This document shows, piece by piece, positions 1-9,606 of a stretch of DNA of 41,172 nt. Origin of the DNA: Akkermansiaceae bacterium (GTDB taxonomy: Bacteria; Verrucomicrobiota; Verrucomicrobiia; Verrucomicrobiales; Akkermansiaceae); contig JANYEC010000106.1 of assembly GCA_025363295.1 (NCBI GenBank), positions 1 through 41,172 of the forward strand. The letters are read 5' to 3'. A program made the translations under genes and the position numbers. The first letter of the stretch is position 1, and each line of letters starts with the position of its first letter. The notes below the pieces were generated by a model, which did not search any database, was not told the origin of the DNA, and worked only from the letters and a program-made list of their open reading frames with translations.

Positions 1-30
1 CCTCCACTCCGTCCGCCCCAACGGAAACCC

Positions 31-255
31 TTGTCAAAACCACCCCAAACAACCAAAACCAAACCAAGCGCCAGGTGTCATGAATCCTGGCGCAACGACC
101 TACCTCCTCCGGTGTCATTTATCATTGGCGCAATACGCGGTGGAAGATTAGTCCGTTCCAGGGCTTTTACCATTTGGCAGAAAGTGTTAGTGATCGTCGC
201 CGCCATTTTGCTGATTGGAGGAATCGTTGCGGGCTTCGTCATCAAGCTGCGCTGA
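31..255 (+). CDS. Possible small single-pass membrane protein (uncertain)
   Basis: An open frame begins at TTG and could encode up to 74 residues. Its last 30 residues form one clear hydrophobic segment (VLVIVAAILLIGGIVAGFVI) ending in KLR and a stop, the shape of a tiny inner-membrane protein. The N-terminal part has low-complexity composition and overlaps an imperfect DNA repeat (74-133), so the true start may lie downstream, for example GTG at 112. No convincing ribosome-binding site is visible. The gene could also be chance coding upstream of leuC. I do not recognise a family. Confidence 0.3.
   Translation: MSKPPQTTKTKPSARCHESWRNDLPPPVSFIIGAIRGGRLVRSRAFTIWQKVLVIVAAILLIGGIVAGFVIKLR
74..133. 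repeat. Imperfect direct repeat, two units of about 22 bp
   Basis: GGTGTCAT-AT-TGGCGCAA-type units begin at 74 and 111, about 37 bp apart. A weaker relative starting GGTGTCATTCATTGAGCG lies at 6599, in the gap between two other genes. Function unknown; possibly copies of a short dispersed intergenic element. Confidence 0.3.
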
Positions 256-363
256 GCCTGCTCGGATCGGCTTTTCTCCTGAGAATTTACATGCGGCTTT
301 GACATTCTGAATCCGCACGGCCAATTTCCCGCCCCGCCGCAAACCACGGCGAAATCTTCCACC

Positions 364-1791
364 ATGGGTAAAAGCCTCTTCCAAAAAGTCTGGGACGCTC
401 ACACCGTCGGAACTATCGCCGACGGCCGTACGCAACTCTTCATTGGCACCCACCTCATTCACGAGGTGACCTCGCCGCAAGCTTTCGGCATGCTCCGCGA
501 TCTCGGGCTGAAAGTGAAATTTCCACAGCGCACCTTCGCTACCATCGACCATATCGTCCCGACGATCAATCAGGACCAACCTGCAGACCCGCTTGCGGCG
601 GAGATGATCGCTGCAATTCGCAAAAATTGCGATGACTTCGGAGTCACTTATTTCGATCTGGCTTCAGGGAAACAAGGAATCGTTCACGTCGTCGGGCCCG
701 AGCAAGGCATCACCCAGCCGGGTACCACGATTGCCTGCGGCGACTCGCACACCGCCACTCACGGCGCATTCGGAGCGATCGCATTCGGCATCGGCACCAG
801 CCAAGTCCGCGATGTTCTCGCAAGCCAGACGATTGCCCTTCAGGAAATGAAAGTCCGCCGCATCGAGGTGAACGGGGATCTTGCGCCGGGCGTTTACGCA
901 AAGGACGTCATCCTCCATATCATTCGTCTGCTAGGCGCAAATGGCGGCATCGGTTATGCTTATGAATATGCTGGCGATGTGTTTGACCGCATGTCGATGG
1001 AAGAGCGAATGACCGTTTGTAACATGTCGATCGAAGGCGGTGCCCGTTGTGGTTACGTGAATCCAGACGCAAAAACCGTTTCCTATCTCAGTGGTCGACC
1101 GTATGTGGACATGACAGACTTCAACGCGACTGCTGCCCGCTGGCTGTCCTTTGCCTCCGACAAGGATGCGCATTTCGACGACATCGTTAAAATCAACGCT
1201 GCCGACATCGAGCCAACCGTCACTTGGGGGATCTCGCCCGACCAAGGCATTTCGATTTCAGAAAACATCCCGGACCCGGCCACCGCTGCGACTCCGCTAG
1301 AAAAAGCTTCTATCATAGAAGCGTTAGAGTATATGAAGCTCACCGCCGGCACCCCGATCAAGGGCGTGAAAATCGACGTCGCATTCATCGGCTCCTGCAC
1401 GAATGGTCGGATTTCTGATTTCCGCGAAGTTGCTAGATATATCCAAGGCCACAAGGTCGCGGCGGGTGTTACCGCCATCGTCGTGCCGGGCTCACAAATC
1501 GTCGCGATCCAATGCGAACAAGAAGGCCTACCGGAAATTTTCCGTGCTGCTGGCTTCGAGTGGCGCGCGGCCGGATGTTCGATGTGTCTGGCGATGAACC
1601 CGGACAAACTCATCGGTGATCAGCTTTGCGCTTCGTCATCTAACCGTAACTTCAAAGGTCGCCAAGGCTCGCCTACCGGACGCACCGTTTTGATGTCGCC
1701 CGTCATGGTCGCCGCCGCTGCGATCACTGGCTCTATCGCCGATGCCCGGGACCTTTTCACTTTGGAAACCGCCTCCGCTGCCGTGGCATAA
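364..1791 (+). CDS. leuC: 3-isopropylmalate dehydratase, large subunit
   Basis: Large subunit of isopropylmalate isomerase, which converts 2-isopropylmalate to 3-isopropylmalate in leucine biosynthesis in the cytoplasm, working with LeuD. The 475-residue length is normal for the bacterial LeuC/aconitase family. The three cysteines that hold the [4Fe-4S] cluster are present: Cys345 in GSCTNGR, and Cys405 and Cys408 in GCSMC. The N-terminal start [15 protein letters not shown] is typical of LeuC. The ATG follows a TTCCACC sequence with no Shine-Dalgarno motif. leuD follows after 25 bp, so the two are almost certainly co-transcribed. No leader peptide or attenuator was seen upstream. Confidence 0.97.
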   Translation: MGKSLFQKVWDAHTVGTIADGRTQLFIGTHLIHEVTSPQAFGMLRDLGLKVKFPQRTFATIDHIVPTINQDQPADPLAAEMIAAIRKNCDDFGVTYFDLASGKQGIVHVVGPEQGITQPGTTIACGDSHTATHGAFGAIAFGIGTSQVRDVLASQTIALQEMKVRRIEVNGDLAPGVYAKDVILHIIRLLGANGGIGYAYEYAGDVFDRMSMEERMTVCNMSIEGGARCGYVNPDAKTVSYLSGRPYVDMTDFNATAARWLSFASDKDAHFDDIVKINAADIEPTVTWGISPDQGISISENIPDPATAATPLEKASIIEALEYMKLTAGTPIKGVKIDVAFIGSCTNGRISDFREVARYIQGHKVAAGVTAIVVPGSQIVAIQCEQEGLPEIFRAAGFEWRAAGCSMCLAMNPDKLIGDQLCASSSNRNFKGRQGSPTGRTVLMSPVMVAAAAITGSIADARDLFTLETASAAVA

Positions 1792-1816
1792 TCTTAAATT
1801 TTAAATTCCTAACACC

Positions 1817-2419
1817 ATGGCACTCGATCCCGTTCCTTTCGTCACTGGCCGCGCAGTTTTCATTCCCGGCGCGGATATCGATACTGACCGTATCATTCCT
1901 GCTCGTTTCATGAAATGTGTCACCTTCGATGGCCTCGGAGAATTCGCATTTTACGACGTTCGCTTCAACTCCGAGACCGGTGAAAAAACCGAGCACCCGC
2001 TGAATGACCCACGTTTCAGCAAGGCTTCCATCCTCGTTGCGGGAGTGAATTTCGGCTGCGGCTCATCTCGGGAGCACGCGCCGCAATCGTTGCGCAAATA
2101 TGGCTTCAACGGAATCATCGCAGAATCGTTCGCCGAGATTTTCTACGGCAATTCCACCACGCTCGCCATGCCCTGCGTCATGGCCAGTGCCGCAGATATC
2201 GTGGCCATCCGCGATGCAGTGGAGGCCGATCCGACGGTCGAAGTCATCATTGATGTGAAGGATCTTAAAGTCCGCACCTCGAGTGGGCTTGATATTTCTG
2301 TCAAGATGCCGGACTCTGCCCGCGAAGCCTTGCTTTCCGGACGCTGGGATCCGATTCAAGAGCTGCTGGATAATGACAAGGCAATCGACGCAAAAGCCGC
2401 CGAGCTGAACTACGTCTGA
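1817..2419 (+). CDS. leuD: 3-isopropylmalate dehydratase, small subunit
   Basis: Small swivelling subunit of isopropylmalate isomerase, 200 residues, the usual length. The family signature GCGSSREHAPQ is present near residue 80, as are the early GADIDTDRIIPARF segment and the SGRWDPIQELL tail. It lies 25 bp downstream of leuC and must pair with it to form the active heterodimer. The start context is AACACCATGG, with no Shine-Dalgarno sequence. The gene ends just before an inverted repeat that separates it from the convergent GH94 gene. Confidence 0.97.
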   Translation: MALDPVPFVTGRAVFIPGADIDTDRIIPARFMKCVTFDGLGEFAFYDVRFNSETGEKTEHPLNDPRFSKASILVAGVNFGCGSSREHAPQSLRKYGFNGIIAESFAEIFYGNSTTLAMPCVMASAADIVAIRDAVEADPTVEVIIDVKDLKVRTSSGLDISVKMPDSAREALLSGRWDPIQELLDNDKAIDAKAAELNYV

Positions 2420-2426
2420 GATTCAC

Positions 2427-2452
2427 TTCTCGGAAGCGACTGCCTCCGAGAA
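2427..2452. terminator. Hairpin between convergent leuD and GH94 genes
   Basis: TTCTCGGA (2427-2434) pairs with TCCGAGAA (2445-2452), giving an 8-bp perfect stem and a 10-nt loop, 7 bp after the leuD stop. There is no T-run on either strand, so it is not a classical intrinsic terminator, but the position between convergent genes suits a transcript-end structure. Confidence 0.4.
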
Positions 2453-2480
2453 TGGGGTGGTGAAAGTTAGATACATACTT

Positions 2481-5400
2481 TCACTCCAGCCAAATCATGA
2501 GCCTATTGCCATCGCCCTTGAGTGCGGTAACGATGGATTCCATGGAAACGCGGACGGCACCGGAGCGATAGGGATTTGCCTCACGGGTGAAAGTGAGATC
2601 CGCGCCGTTTAACTGGAGAGCGATCGTGCCGCAGCCTTTGGATTTGATGTGATAGACCACTTCAATCGTTTTTTCTAGCAGCTCTAGGTGGGCTACCAAA
2701 CCATCCAAGCACGGAGGAATCACAGGGTCCACCACCAGTGCGGATTTCCCTAACCGTAGCCCCAGGAAGCATTGCATGATCAAGCGCACGCTGATGCCGG
2801 CCCCGCTGGAGTAGACGCGCCAACCGCCTTCCAGCGCCACTTCACCCCGATTCACTTTGTCATAATGATCGAAAGCTTCGTAACGATCACGGAACGCGGG
2901 ATCGGAACTGGAGTAATAACAGTTCGCTTGTCGTAACGTGGCCGTCGGCACAAGCTCGCGGATGGCGATGGGATTGGCTTGGCAGAGAGCTTTGAAAAAC
3001 GCGTCCGCCTCGCCGAGACGTGCGAGAGCCTCGCAGAAACGCAGGTGCGCGTGGGTGTACATGATGCCGATTTCCCGCCCGAAGTAACTGGCGCTCTCGG
3101 CGCGTTGGAAATAGGTCTGAGGGCCGCCATGATAGGCGAGCGGGCGGTCGAATAAATGCGCGCCGTCCGGGCTGAGTAGGTGCTTGCGGATTAAACCGAG
3201 ATGGGTTTCAGCCTGCTCACGGGAGAACATGTCGTTGATGATCGCATGAATCATCGGCAGCACGCTGTAGGAAAGCCCGGTCGTGCGATCACTCGGGTGA
3301 AGCAGATGATCGATTTTTCCGTCTTCATGGAAATAGGCCAGTCCTGCGACGACGTCATCCAGCATCAGGATTTTTTGAAACTCTAGCAAGATAGTTGCTG
3401 CCCGGTTTTCTAGGTCTTTCGCACGCTCTGATTTTCCGACATGACGCAGAGCTGCCGCTAAAGCGACGAATGTCTGATAGTTAAGCGTCACCGTCCATGA
3501 ACTGCAAAGCCACTCTCGCATATCGGGCTTCACAGGCTGAAGGGAATCATTCCAATCGCCATGGCCGTAAGCTGCTAGACTGGTTCCGGTGATGACCCGA
3601 TGCTGGATAAGTTCCAGTGCACGGGCGATGTGTTCAGTTAGAGTAGCTCTTTCCGCAAGTTCATCGCCATCGGGGTGGAAATACGGCAAGGTTTCATCAA
3701 GCAGTCCGGCATCCCCGGTTGCTGATAGGTATTGAGCCAGAGCGAGCACCGGCCAATAAACGATGTCACCATGAGAATCGCCCGGCCGAATATTCCGCTC
3801 GCGATCAAAGAACATGAACCATTGCGGCCAGTCCCCATCAACGTTCTGTTGGCGGAATACACGCAACAGTAAATCGCGCGCCGCATCGAAGCGGCCAATT
3901 GCTAACAAAAGCTCAAGCGGGCCTTGGGATACATCCCGTGTTCCCCAGCCCCCGCCGGAGTACTGTTCCAAGCCGCGAGGTGATAGATAATGGATTAACG
4001 CGTTGTGGATAAGCCACGGGAAAACCTCAGCCATCCGATCCACCGCAGGAGCGAGGGAAGATGCGTGCGGTCCTGTGATTTTCAAACCGAGCGGAATGAT
4101 CTTCCAGAAATCAGGCACATGATTAGATTCTAGCGGCACCAAATCGCCCTCGATGACCAGCCCGACCGTCTGGCTTGCTGCGGTGACGATGCAGATAAAT
4201 GGCTGGCTGCGGGAGACTCCATTCGAAAAAAGCAGATCATCGCCACCGATGGTTTCGATTTTTACACCCACCGCCGGAGTGATCCGGAATCCTCCATCGG
4301 GAAAGCGGCGGCCGATATCACAATCCGGGATCGCCCGGACGAATACGCCTCTGCCATCCGGTTCAATGCGAAGCGGAATGGAAGAGCTGCCATCGTCTCC
4401 GTTGATAGAAACATGATGGGAAATCAGAAATCTAGCAGGTGATCCTTTAAGAATCGAGATCGACAAACCAAGCTCATGCCGATCATCTGGCGCAGTGGAA
4501 ATCACCTCGATCACCCCGCCGGAGTGCTTGTAGATCCACCGGCAGGAAGCTGGACTCATCTCGAAGGCCGATGGCTGATTGAGCAGATGCCAGCGCCCGT
4601 CGATTTCTACAAACACTCGCTGTCCGTGGCTACGAAAAAGCCCGAGGTAGGTGTGACAGGTCGAGAGGAAGCGATTGATACTAACATGTCCTTGCGTAAT
4701 CATCGAGTGGAACACCCCGGCCATCCATGCGGTGGAGGTGAGGGCGGATTCATCGGGAGTGAGCGATCCGCCGGAACGTAGAATATGTCCGTGGGGCCTC
4801 AGAACTTTCAACTCTTTCGGCTTAAGAACGACATGGCGGGAATCGCCAGTGAAAAACGAAAGAAGCTGCCCATCCTCGCGCTCTTCATGCCGGCAGGTGT
4901 CACCGAAAAACATGGGAATCTCGCTATCATCTAGCAGCAGTGTTTCTAAAACCGGCGCATTTGAAAATAGGCCACCCGATGGGGGCTTGTGACTTACAAT
5001 CGGAGTCCGGTTAGACGCCAGCGCTTCTGGCAAAGCCAACGCCGCATTGATCCATGAAACGTCAGCGGCCGAGGTAGCCGTGGACTTATCCGTCTCGAAT
5101 AGACCGTAAAAGCTACGTTGGATGGTGGCACCCGGAGCGAGAGTGAATGAGTCGTCTTGAACTGCCGCCATCGAGTGTTCGTGTTGGTGCCGCTCCCCGG
5201 GCAGGCCTTCCGTTAGACCAATCGGACTATCGGAGGCGCGGGTGGCGAGGCCGTGAAATTGGAGCGCGTCAGTAGCATATGAAACGCCGCGCCCAAGTGA
5301 GCCGATCACGGTCCATGGGCAGCGACCACCCATCGACTGATTCTGCCGCGAAGCCACGGCGAAGCCTTTCTCCGTATGTTCCAGCGGCGTGTGGTCCACA

Positions 5401-5855
5401 TATTGGCTCACATAATATTCGTTGAGGCGCACCGCTCCGTAGTGGGCGAGAGCCAAGTCCTGAGTATAGATTAGATCGCAAGAAACCGGCGTTGATCCGG
5501 TGTTTTCCAAGTCCACATGCCAAAACCACGCGACTTTGGATTCTGCTAGGACCAAGCTCACCCGGAATAATAAGTCGCCCCATTTCCCGGATGCTGAAAA
5601 CTTTCGACCATCACTTTCGTAAGTCGCTGGGCTGCTCGGTCCGAGAAGTGGTGTCGAACCCGGCCGATCGCCCAATCGGCGCAGGAAAAGATTCGCTGGT
5701 CCGCCTTCCGCCTCATTGCCGAGAAAAAGATTCAGCATGATATCGCCATGATCCATCCGCCGGATCGAGCCATTGGTATTAATCTCCACGCTCAGGCCGG
5801 ATGCGCTGGCAAGACGGATCGGGCTAACAAGGGGTGACAGGTTTTGATTTTCCAT
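2481..5855 (-). CDS. GH94-family glycoside phosphorylase, large form
   Basis: A 1124-residue protein of the cellobiose phosphorylase family (GH94), which splits beta-glucosides with phosphate to release glucose 1-phosphate. Visible signatures are a GGGWGTRDVSQGP segment in the catalytic (alpha/alpha)6 barrel, GHGDWNDSL around residue 767 (the DWND motif carries the general acid in GH94), and the C-terminal GGWRVYSSGAGISVRLIMQ segment. No signal peptide is visible, so it is probably cytoplasmic. It is longer than the roughly 800-residue cellobiose phosphorylases and closer to the roughly 1,080-1,100-residue 1,2-beta-oligoglucan phosphorylases; that subfamily assignment is inference from length and overall feel. 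It stands alone, convergent with leuD, with no transporter or glucan hydrolase beside it. Confidence 0.75.
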   Translation of the reverse strand: MENQNLSPLVSPIRLASASGLSVEINTNGSIRRMDHGDIMLNLFLGNEAEGGPANLFLRRLGDRPGSTPLLGPSSPATYESDGRKFSASGKWGDLLFRVSLVLAESKVAWFWHVDLENTGSTPVSCDLIYTQDLALAHYGAVRLNEYYVSQYVDHTPLEHTEKGFAVASRQNQSMGGRCPWTVIGSLGRGVSYATDALQFHGLATRASDSPIGLTEGLPGERHQHEHSMAAVQDDSFTLAPGATIQRSFYGLFETDKSTATSAADVSWINAALALPEALASNRTPIVSHKPPSGGLFSNAPVLETLLLDDSEIPMFFGDTCRHEEREDGQLLSFFTGDSRHVVLKPKELKVLRPHGHILRSGGSLTPDESALTSTAWMAGVFHSMITQGHVSINRFLSTCHTYLGLFRSHGQRVFVEIDGRWHLLNQPSAFEMSPASCRWIYKHSGGVIEVISTAPDDRHELGLSISILKGSPARFLISHHVSINGDDGSSSIPLRIEPDGRGVFVRAIPDCDIGRRFPDGGFRITPAVGVKIETIGGDDLLFSNGVSRSQPFICIVTAASQTVGLVIEGDLVPLESNHVPDFWKIIPLGLKITGPHASSLAPAVDRMAEVFPWLIHNALIHYLSPRGLEQYSGGGWGTRDVSQGPLELLLAIGRFDAARDLLLRVFRQQNVDGDWPQWFMFFDRERNIRPGDSHGDIVYWPVLALAQYLSATGDAGLLDETLPYFHPDGDELAERATLTEHIARALELIQHRVITGTSLAAYGHGDWNDSLQPVKPDMREWLCSSWTVTLNYQTFVALAAALRHVGKSERAKDLENRAATILLEFQKILMLDDVVAGLAYFHEDGKIDHLLHPSDRTTGLSYSVLPMIHAIINDMFSREQAETHLGLIRKHLLSPDGAHLFDRPLAYHGGPQTYFQRAESASYFGREIGIMYTHAHLRFCEALARLGEADAFFKALCQANPIAIRELVPTATLRQANCYYSSSDPAFRDRYEAFDHYDKVNRGEVALEGGWRVYSSGAGISVRLIMQCFLGLRLGKSALVVDPVIPPCLDGLVAHLELLEKTIEVVYHIKSKGCGTIALQLNGADLTFTREANPYRSGAVRVSMESIVTALKGDGNRLMIWLE

Positions 5856-6032
5856 ACGCCACTATTGATGATTGTCATCAGGGATTGCAAGACCTGTCGG
5901 GGCGTGTGTGGCTGAGTGCGGCGAGATCATTTGATCGGTTCATTTCCTCCCTATCACTTTCCGCCCTTGCCACATGAGAAGGGTTTGCAGTTCTCATTTG
6001 ATTCTGGTCGCTGGCATACGCAAGATCACCGC

Positions 6033-6590
6033 ATGGCAAAAGCGAAGGACGAAAATCGACTGGTGGTTAAGGTGTTTATCTATGGGATTCAACCGCAGAT
6101 CTGGCGGCGCTTTTCGATCTCCAAGGAGGTGACATTTATTCAATTCAGCGATGCCTTGCAGGCGGTGATGGGATGGGACAACAAAAGCCCGCATGAATTC
6201 CGCCACGGTAAAGGCAAACGGCTGACCGATGTGATCGGGCCGATTGGCCTTGAAGATCAGACGGCGGGCGAGTTCCAAGATGAGGCGGTGCTGACTGTTA
6301 GTGAGTTTATCGGGAAACGCCGCCTGCCGATCCGAATTCTGTATCGTTATGATTTTGCGGACGAGTGGATTCATGAGATTGTGTTTGAAAAATGGGCAGC
6401 GGGCGAAGGTGGGCCGGAAGTGATCGATGGTGCGCGCGCCTGTCCTCCTGAGGATTTTGGTGGCACTTTCCAATATATGCAGGCGCTTCACGGTGAAATT
6501 GAATGGGCCCATCCCGGCTACGATCCCGAAGCTTTCGATCCAAAGGCGGTGTCGTTTATTCCAAAAATAGAGCGGAAACGCCGCCACTGA
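6033..6590 (+). CDS. pRiA4b ORF-3-like (PF07929) protein
   Basis: A protein of about 185 residues when started at the ATG of MAKAKDENRLVVKVF. The frame is open further upstream but that extension looks non-coding. The segment VFIYGIQPQIWRRFSI followed by FIQFSDALQAVMGW matches the plasmid pRiA4b ORF-3-like domain, as do ADEWIHEIVFE and the tail PEDFGGTFQYMQ with HPGYDPEAFDP. Database relatives are often labelled IS1096 TnpR-like passenger proteins, but no biochemical role is established. No transposase or inverted repeats flank it here. It stands alone in a 6-kb run of plus-strand genes. Confidence 0.75.
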   Translation: MAKAKDENRLVVKVFIYGIQPQIWRRFSISKEVTFIQFSDALQAVMGWDNKSPHEFRHGKGKRLTDVIGPIGLEDQTAGEFQDEAVLTVSEFIGKRRLPIRILYRYDFADEWIHEIVFEKWAAGEGGPEVIDGARACPPEDFGGTFQYMQALHGEIEWAHPGYDPEAFDPKAVSFIPKIERKRRH

Positions 6591-6652
6591 GTTCGGGCGG
6601 TGTCATTCATTGAGCGAATAATATTAGAACCCCCCATCCCTGCCCAGAATCA

Positions 6653-7378
6653 ATGATCGATTTACACGGTTTGACCGCAAAAGATATCCTTGAAGAAATC
6701 CGACCACTGGGCATGGAGAGTTATAAAAAGGTGCTGTTAAACCATGGGGTGAAGGAGCCTTGCTTCGGGGTAAAAATCGAGGAATTGCAGAAAATCAGAA
6801 AGCGCATCCGAGTCGATTACCGGCTGGCGCTGGCGCTCTACGACACGGGCGTTTACGATGCGATGTATTTGGCGGGATTGATCGCCGATGACGTGTGCAT
6901 GACCCGTGAGGACTTGCAGCACTGGGTGACAAAAGCAAATTGCGGCGCGCTCGTTGGATCGACCGTGCCATGGGTCGCCGCAGGTAGCCCCCAAGGTTAT
7001 GGGAGCGCGCTGGAGTGGATCGATTCACCTGCAGAACTGATCGCGGCAGCCGGTTGGGCCACTCTGGCCAGCATCGTCTCTATCAAAAATGATGCCGAGC
7101 TCAATATCGCGGAGTTGAAGGTACTTCTCGAACGCGTGCGGCGGACGGTCTATCAGTCACCCGGCAAGGTCCGCTATCAGATGAATGGATTTGTGATCGC
7201 CACCGGGTGTTATGTCCGAGAACTAACCGAAGTTGCCCTGAAATGCGGTGAGCAAATCGGTCCGGTGACAGTGGACATGGGCAATACCTCCTGCCAAGTG
7301 CCGTTCGCCCCAGACTCTATCCGAAAATTTCAAGAACGCGGCACCATCGGCAAGAAACGCAAATCAGCGAAATGCTAA
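6653..7378 (+). CDS. DNA alkylation repair (AlkD-like) HEAT-repeat protein
   Basis: 241 residues resembling the AlkC/AlkD-type DNA alkylation repair family (PF08713), all-helical HEAT-like proteins that excise alkylated bases. The N-terminal half (YKKVLLNHGVKEPCFGVKIE, then LQKIRKRI) matches the start of this family, and the helix pattern through ASIVSIKND and LERVRRTVY fits. The C-terminus is basic (GTIGKKRKSAKC), compatible with DNA binding. I could not place the catalytic Asp/Trp residues of AlkD by eye, so glycosylase activity is not assured. It stands alone, 62 bp after the preceding gene. Confidence 0.65.
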   Translation: MIDLHGLTAKDILEEIRPLGMESYKKVLLNHGVKEPCFGVKIEELQKIRKRIRVDYRLALALYDTGVYDAMYLAGLIADDVCMTREDLQHWVTKANCGALVGSTVPWVAAGSPQGYGSALEWIDSPAELIAAAGWATLASIVSIKNDAELNIAELKVLLERVRRTVYQSPGKVRYQMNGFVIATGCYVRELTEVALKCGEQIGPVTVDMGNTSCQVPFAPDSIRKFQERGTIGKKRKSAKC

Positions 7379-7501
7379 ACCTTGTAATCTAACATTAATG
7401 GCAGAGCCGCAGAGGGATAGCCACGAATGGACGTTTAAATCCTTTCACTGGGAATACGTTTCGAGATTGTAAGGGCGACTAGATTTCGGTTGCCTCGCCG
7501 C

Positions 7502-8632
7502 ATGACAGAACCTCGCCGCACACTGATGCCACTCGCATCCGCCACCGTGGGAATGCCGCCCGTGATGGAGCCGATCAAGTCGCGGATGCAGGCGTTTGTG
7601 GAGGCGAGGGAAATTTCCGGGGCCGTGACAGCGGTGGCGGATGTGGACAAGATCCTGCATCTTTCCGCAACGGGGCTGGCAGATCTGGAGAAAAATCAGC
7701 CGATGGAGGTGGAAACGGTTTTCTGGATCGCCTCAATGAGCAAGCCGATCACCGCCACCGCCGTGATGATGATGCAGGACGAGGGGAAACTTTCCGTGGA
7801 CGATCCGGTTTCGAAATACCTGCCGGACTTCATTGGAGCCAAAGCAGGCATTACCCTCAAGCAGTGCCTCACCCATTGCAGCGGGCTGGACGATCTCCAC
7901 ACGGACGAAACCAATGACGTGGCCACGCTAAAGGAACTCATGCCGCTCATCGCCGCCAAGCCGTTGGTGTTTCCGCCTGGCAGCACGTGGTCCTACTGCC
8001 AATCTAGTATTAACACGGCGGCCCGGGTGGTGGAGATTGTGTGCGGCAAGTCGTTTCCAGAGTTCCTCAATGAACGCCTTTTCAAACCACTCGGCATGAT
8101 AGATACGACTTTCTATCCAAGTGAGACGCAGGTCCCTCGCATCGCGAATTCTTACCAACGGACCGATGATGGAAAACTCGAAAAGGCCGCAATCACTCTC
8201 CTTGGCACCAAACCCATCACGGACAAAAGCCGCTACCCACTCACCAGCGGGGGGCTGTTCTCCACCGCTAACGATTACACCCGCTTCGTCCAGATGATCC
8301 TGCGCGGCGGGGAACTGGATGGAACACGCTACCTGAAACGTGAGACTGTCAAACAAATGACCACCGTCCAAAGCGGCGATCTCGTGGCCGGATTTCTGCC
8401 AGGCAGCGCTTGGGGACTTGGATGGAACATCGTCCGTGAGCCGCAGGGGGTTACCTCCGCGCTATCGCCGGGCTCGTTTGGCCATGGCGGGCTTTTCGGC
8501 ACGCAGGTGTGGATCGATCCGGTGAAGGGGCGCATCTATCTGCTTCTGATCCAACGTGCAAATTTCGAAAATCAAGGTGGTGCGGATGGATCTGAGATTC
8601 GTCGGGAGTTCCAAAACGCAGCTGCAATCTAA
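7502..8632 (+). CDS. Beta-lactamase-family serine hydrolase (S12/class C type)
   Basis: Serine hydrolase of the beta-lactamase/D-alanyl-D-alanine carboxypeptidase superfamily. With the ATG at 7502 it is 376 residues. The nucleophile motif SxxK is seen as SMSK (Ser78-Lys81), with the following TATAVMMMQDEGKLSVDDPV typical of the family. The second motif, normally YxN, reads Y165-C-Q. The third motif region is HGGLFGTQVW. No signal peptide is visible, which is unusual for the family, and several in-frame ATGs make the start uncertain (7502, 7526, 7565). Relatives include esterases and peptide hydrolases, so the substrate is unknown. The next gene starts 1 bp after its stop, implying co-translation. 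Confidence 0.85.
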   Translation: MTEPRRTLMPLASATVGMPPVMEPIKSRMQAFVEAREISGAVTAVADVDKILHLSATGLADLEKNQPMEVETVFWIASMSKPITATAVMMMQDEGKLSVDDPVSKYLPDFIGAKAGITLKQCLTHCSGLDDLHTDETNDVATLKELMPLIAAKPLVFPPGSTWSYCQSSINTAARVVEIVCGKSFPEFLNERLFKPLGMIDTTFYPSETQVPRIANSYQRTDDGKLEKAAITLLGTKPITDKSRYPLTSGGLFSTANDYTRFVQMILRGGELDGTRYLKRETVKQMTTVQSGDLVAGFLPGSAWGLGWNIVREPQGVTSALSPGSFGHGGLFGTQVWIDPVKGRIYLLLIQRANFENQGGADGSEIRREFQNAAAI

Positions 8633-8633
8633 C

Positions 8634-9446
8634 ATGAAGCTTCTCCTCATCGGCTACGGCTATCTCGGCCAAGCGATCACCCACCGGTTCCGTGAGAACG
8701 GTTGGAATGTCACCGCCGTCACTCTCTCCGGAGTCGAGGGTTCTATTTCTTGTGACATCGGAAATTCTAACGATGTAGAAAAACTCCCATCCGCAGATTT
8801 CATCATCCACTGCGCTGCCTCGGGTCGTGGCGGGGCGGAGGCCTATCAGCACGTCTATGTCGATGGCTGCCGGAACCTTGTGGAGAAATTTCCTGGCACG
8901 CCGCTGCTTTTCACTTCAAGCACTTCGGTCTATGCGCAGACTGATGGCACACACGTCACTGAACAAAGCCCCACTATCCCTGATAGAGAAACGGGCAGAC
9001 TCCTGCTAGAAGCCGAGCAGGTCACCCTCGAGGCGGGCGGGCTCGTCACCCGCTTGTCTGGTATCTACGGCCCGGGTCGCAGCGTGATCCTGAAAAAATT
9101 TCTCAGCAGGGAGGCGGTGATCGAGGAGGACGGCCGACGTTTCCTCAATCAAATCCACCGCGACGACGCAGCCAGCGCGATTGTTCATTTGGCCACGTCT
9201 CGCCCAATGCCTTGCAGCGAAATTTTCAATCTATCCGACTCCACGCCACTCACCCAACTTGCGTGTTATGAAAAATTGAGCGAGCGATTTTCCCGCCCGC
9301 TCCCACCGTCCGGCCCTCGCGATCTGAACCGCAAGCGCGGCTGGACCCACAAGCGTGTATCTAACGAAAAGATGCGAGCCACGGGTTGGCAACCGGTCTT
9401 CGCGTCGTTCCTTGATGCCGCCTTGGACATTGCTCCCACGCTCTGA
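8634..9446 (+). CDS. NAD(P)-binding SDR/epimerase-like protein
   Basis: 270 residues with a Rossmann nucleotide-binding start, MKLLLIGYGYLGQA (GxGxxG-like), and the extended-SDR pattern IIHCAASGRGG, TSSTSVYAQTDG, YGPGRSVILK and NQIHRDDAASAIV. It resembles the YeeZ-like NAD-dependent epimerase/dehydratase group. The Tyr of SVYAQ is present but I do not see the usual YxxxK lysine, so catalysis may be altered. An upstream in-frame extension overlaps the preceding serine hydrolase; the ATG at 8634 is preferred because the protein begins directly with the Rossmann strand. Probably in an operon with the preceding hydrolase. Confidence 0.8.
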   Translation: MKLLLIGYGYLGQAITHRFRENGWNVTAVTLSGVEGSISCDIGNSNDVEKLPSADFIIHCAASGRGGAEAYQHVYVDGCRNLVEKFPGTPLLFTSSTSVYAQTDGTHVTEQSPTIPDRETGRLLLEAEQVTLEAGGLVTRLSGIYGPGRSVILKKFLSREAVIEEDGRRFLNQIHRDDAASAIVHLATSRPMPCSEIFNLSDSTPLTQLACYEKLSERFSRPLPPSGPRDLNRKRGWTHKRVSNEKMRATGWQPVFASFLDAALDIAPTL

Positions 9447-9606
9447 GGCAATTCACGGGGATTGGATTCGTTTAAGAAAAATCACGACATCAAAGGCGCG
9501 ATTTTCGCCCCCTCCTCAATGTTAGAATTAATTGCTCACCGCTCGCTAGCGGGCCGTGATGATGAAAAAACATTGATATTCCCGCGAGTTTTTCCACGCT
9601 CCTTGA

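Noticed and set aside
9447..9606. Short inverted repeats (GGCG/CGCC, CCGCT/AGCGG) between the SDR and thioredoxin-like genes
   Set aside because: Stems of 4-5 bp are too short to call a terminator without a T-run.
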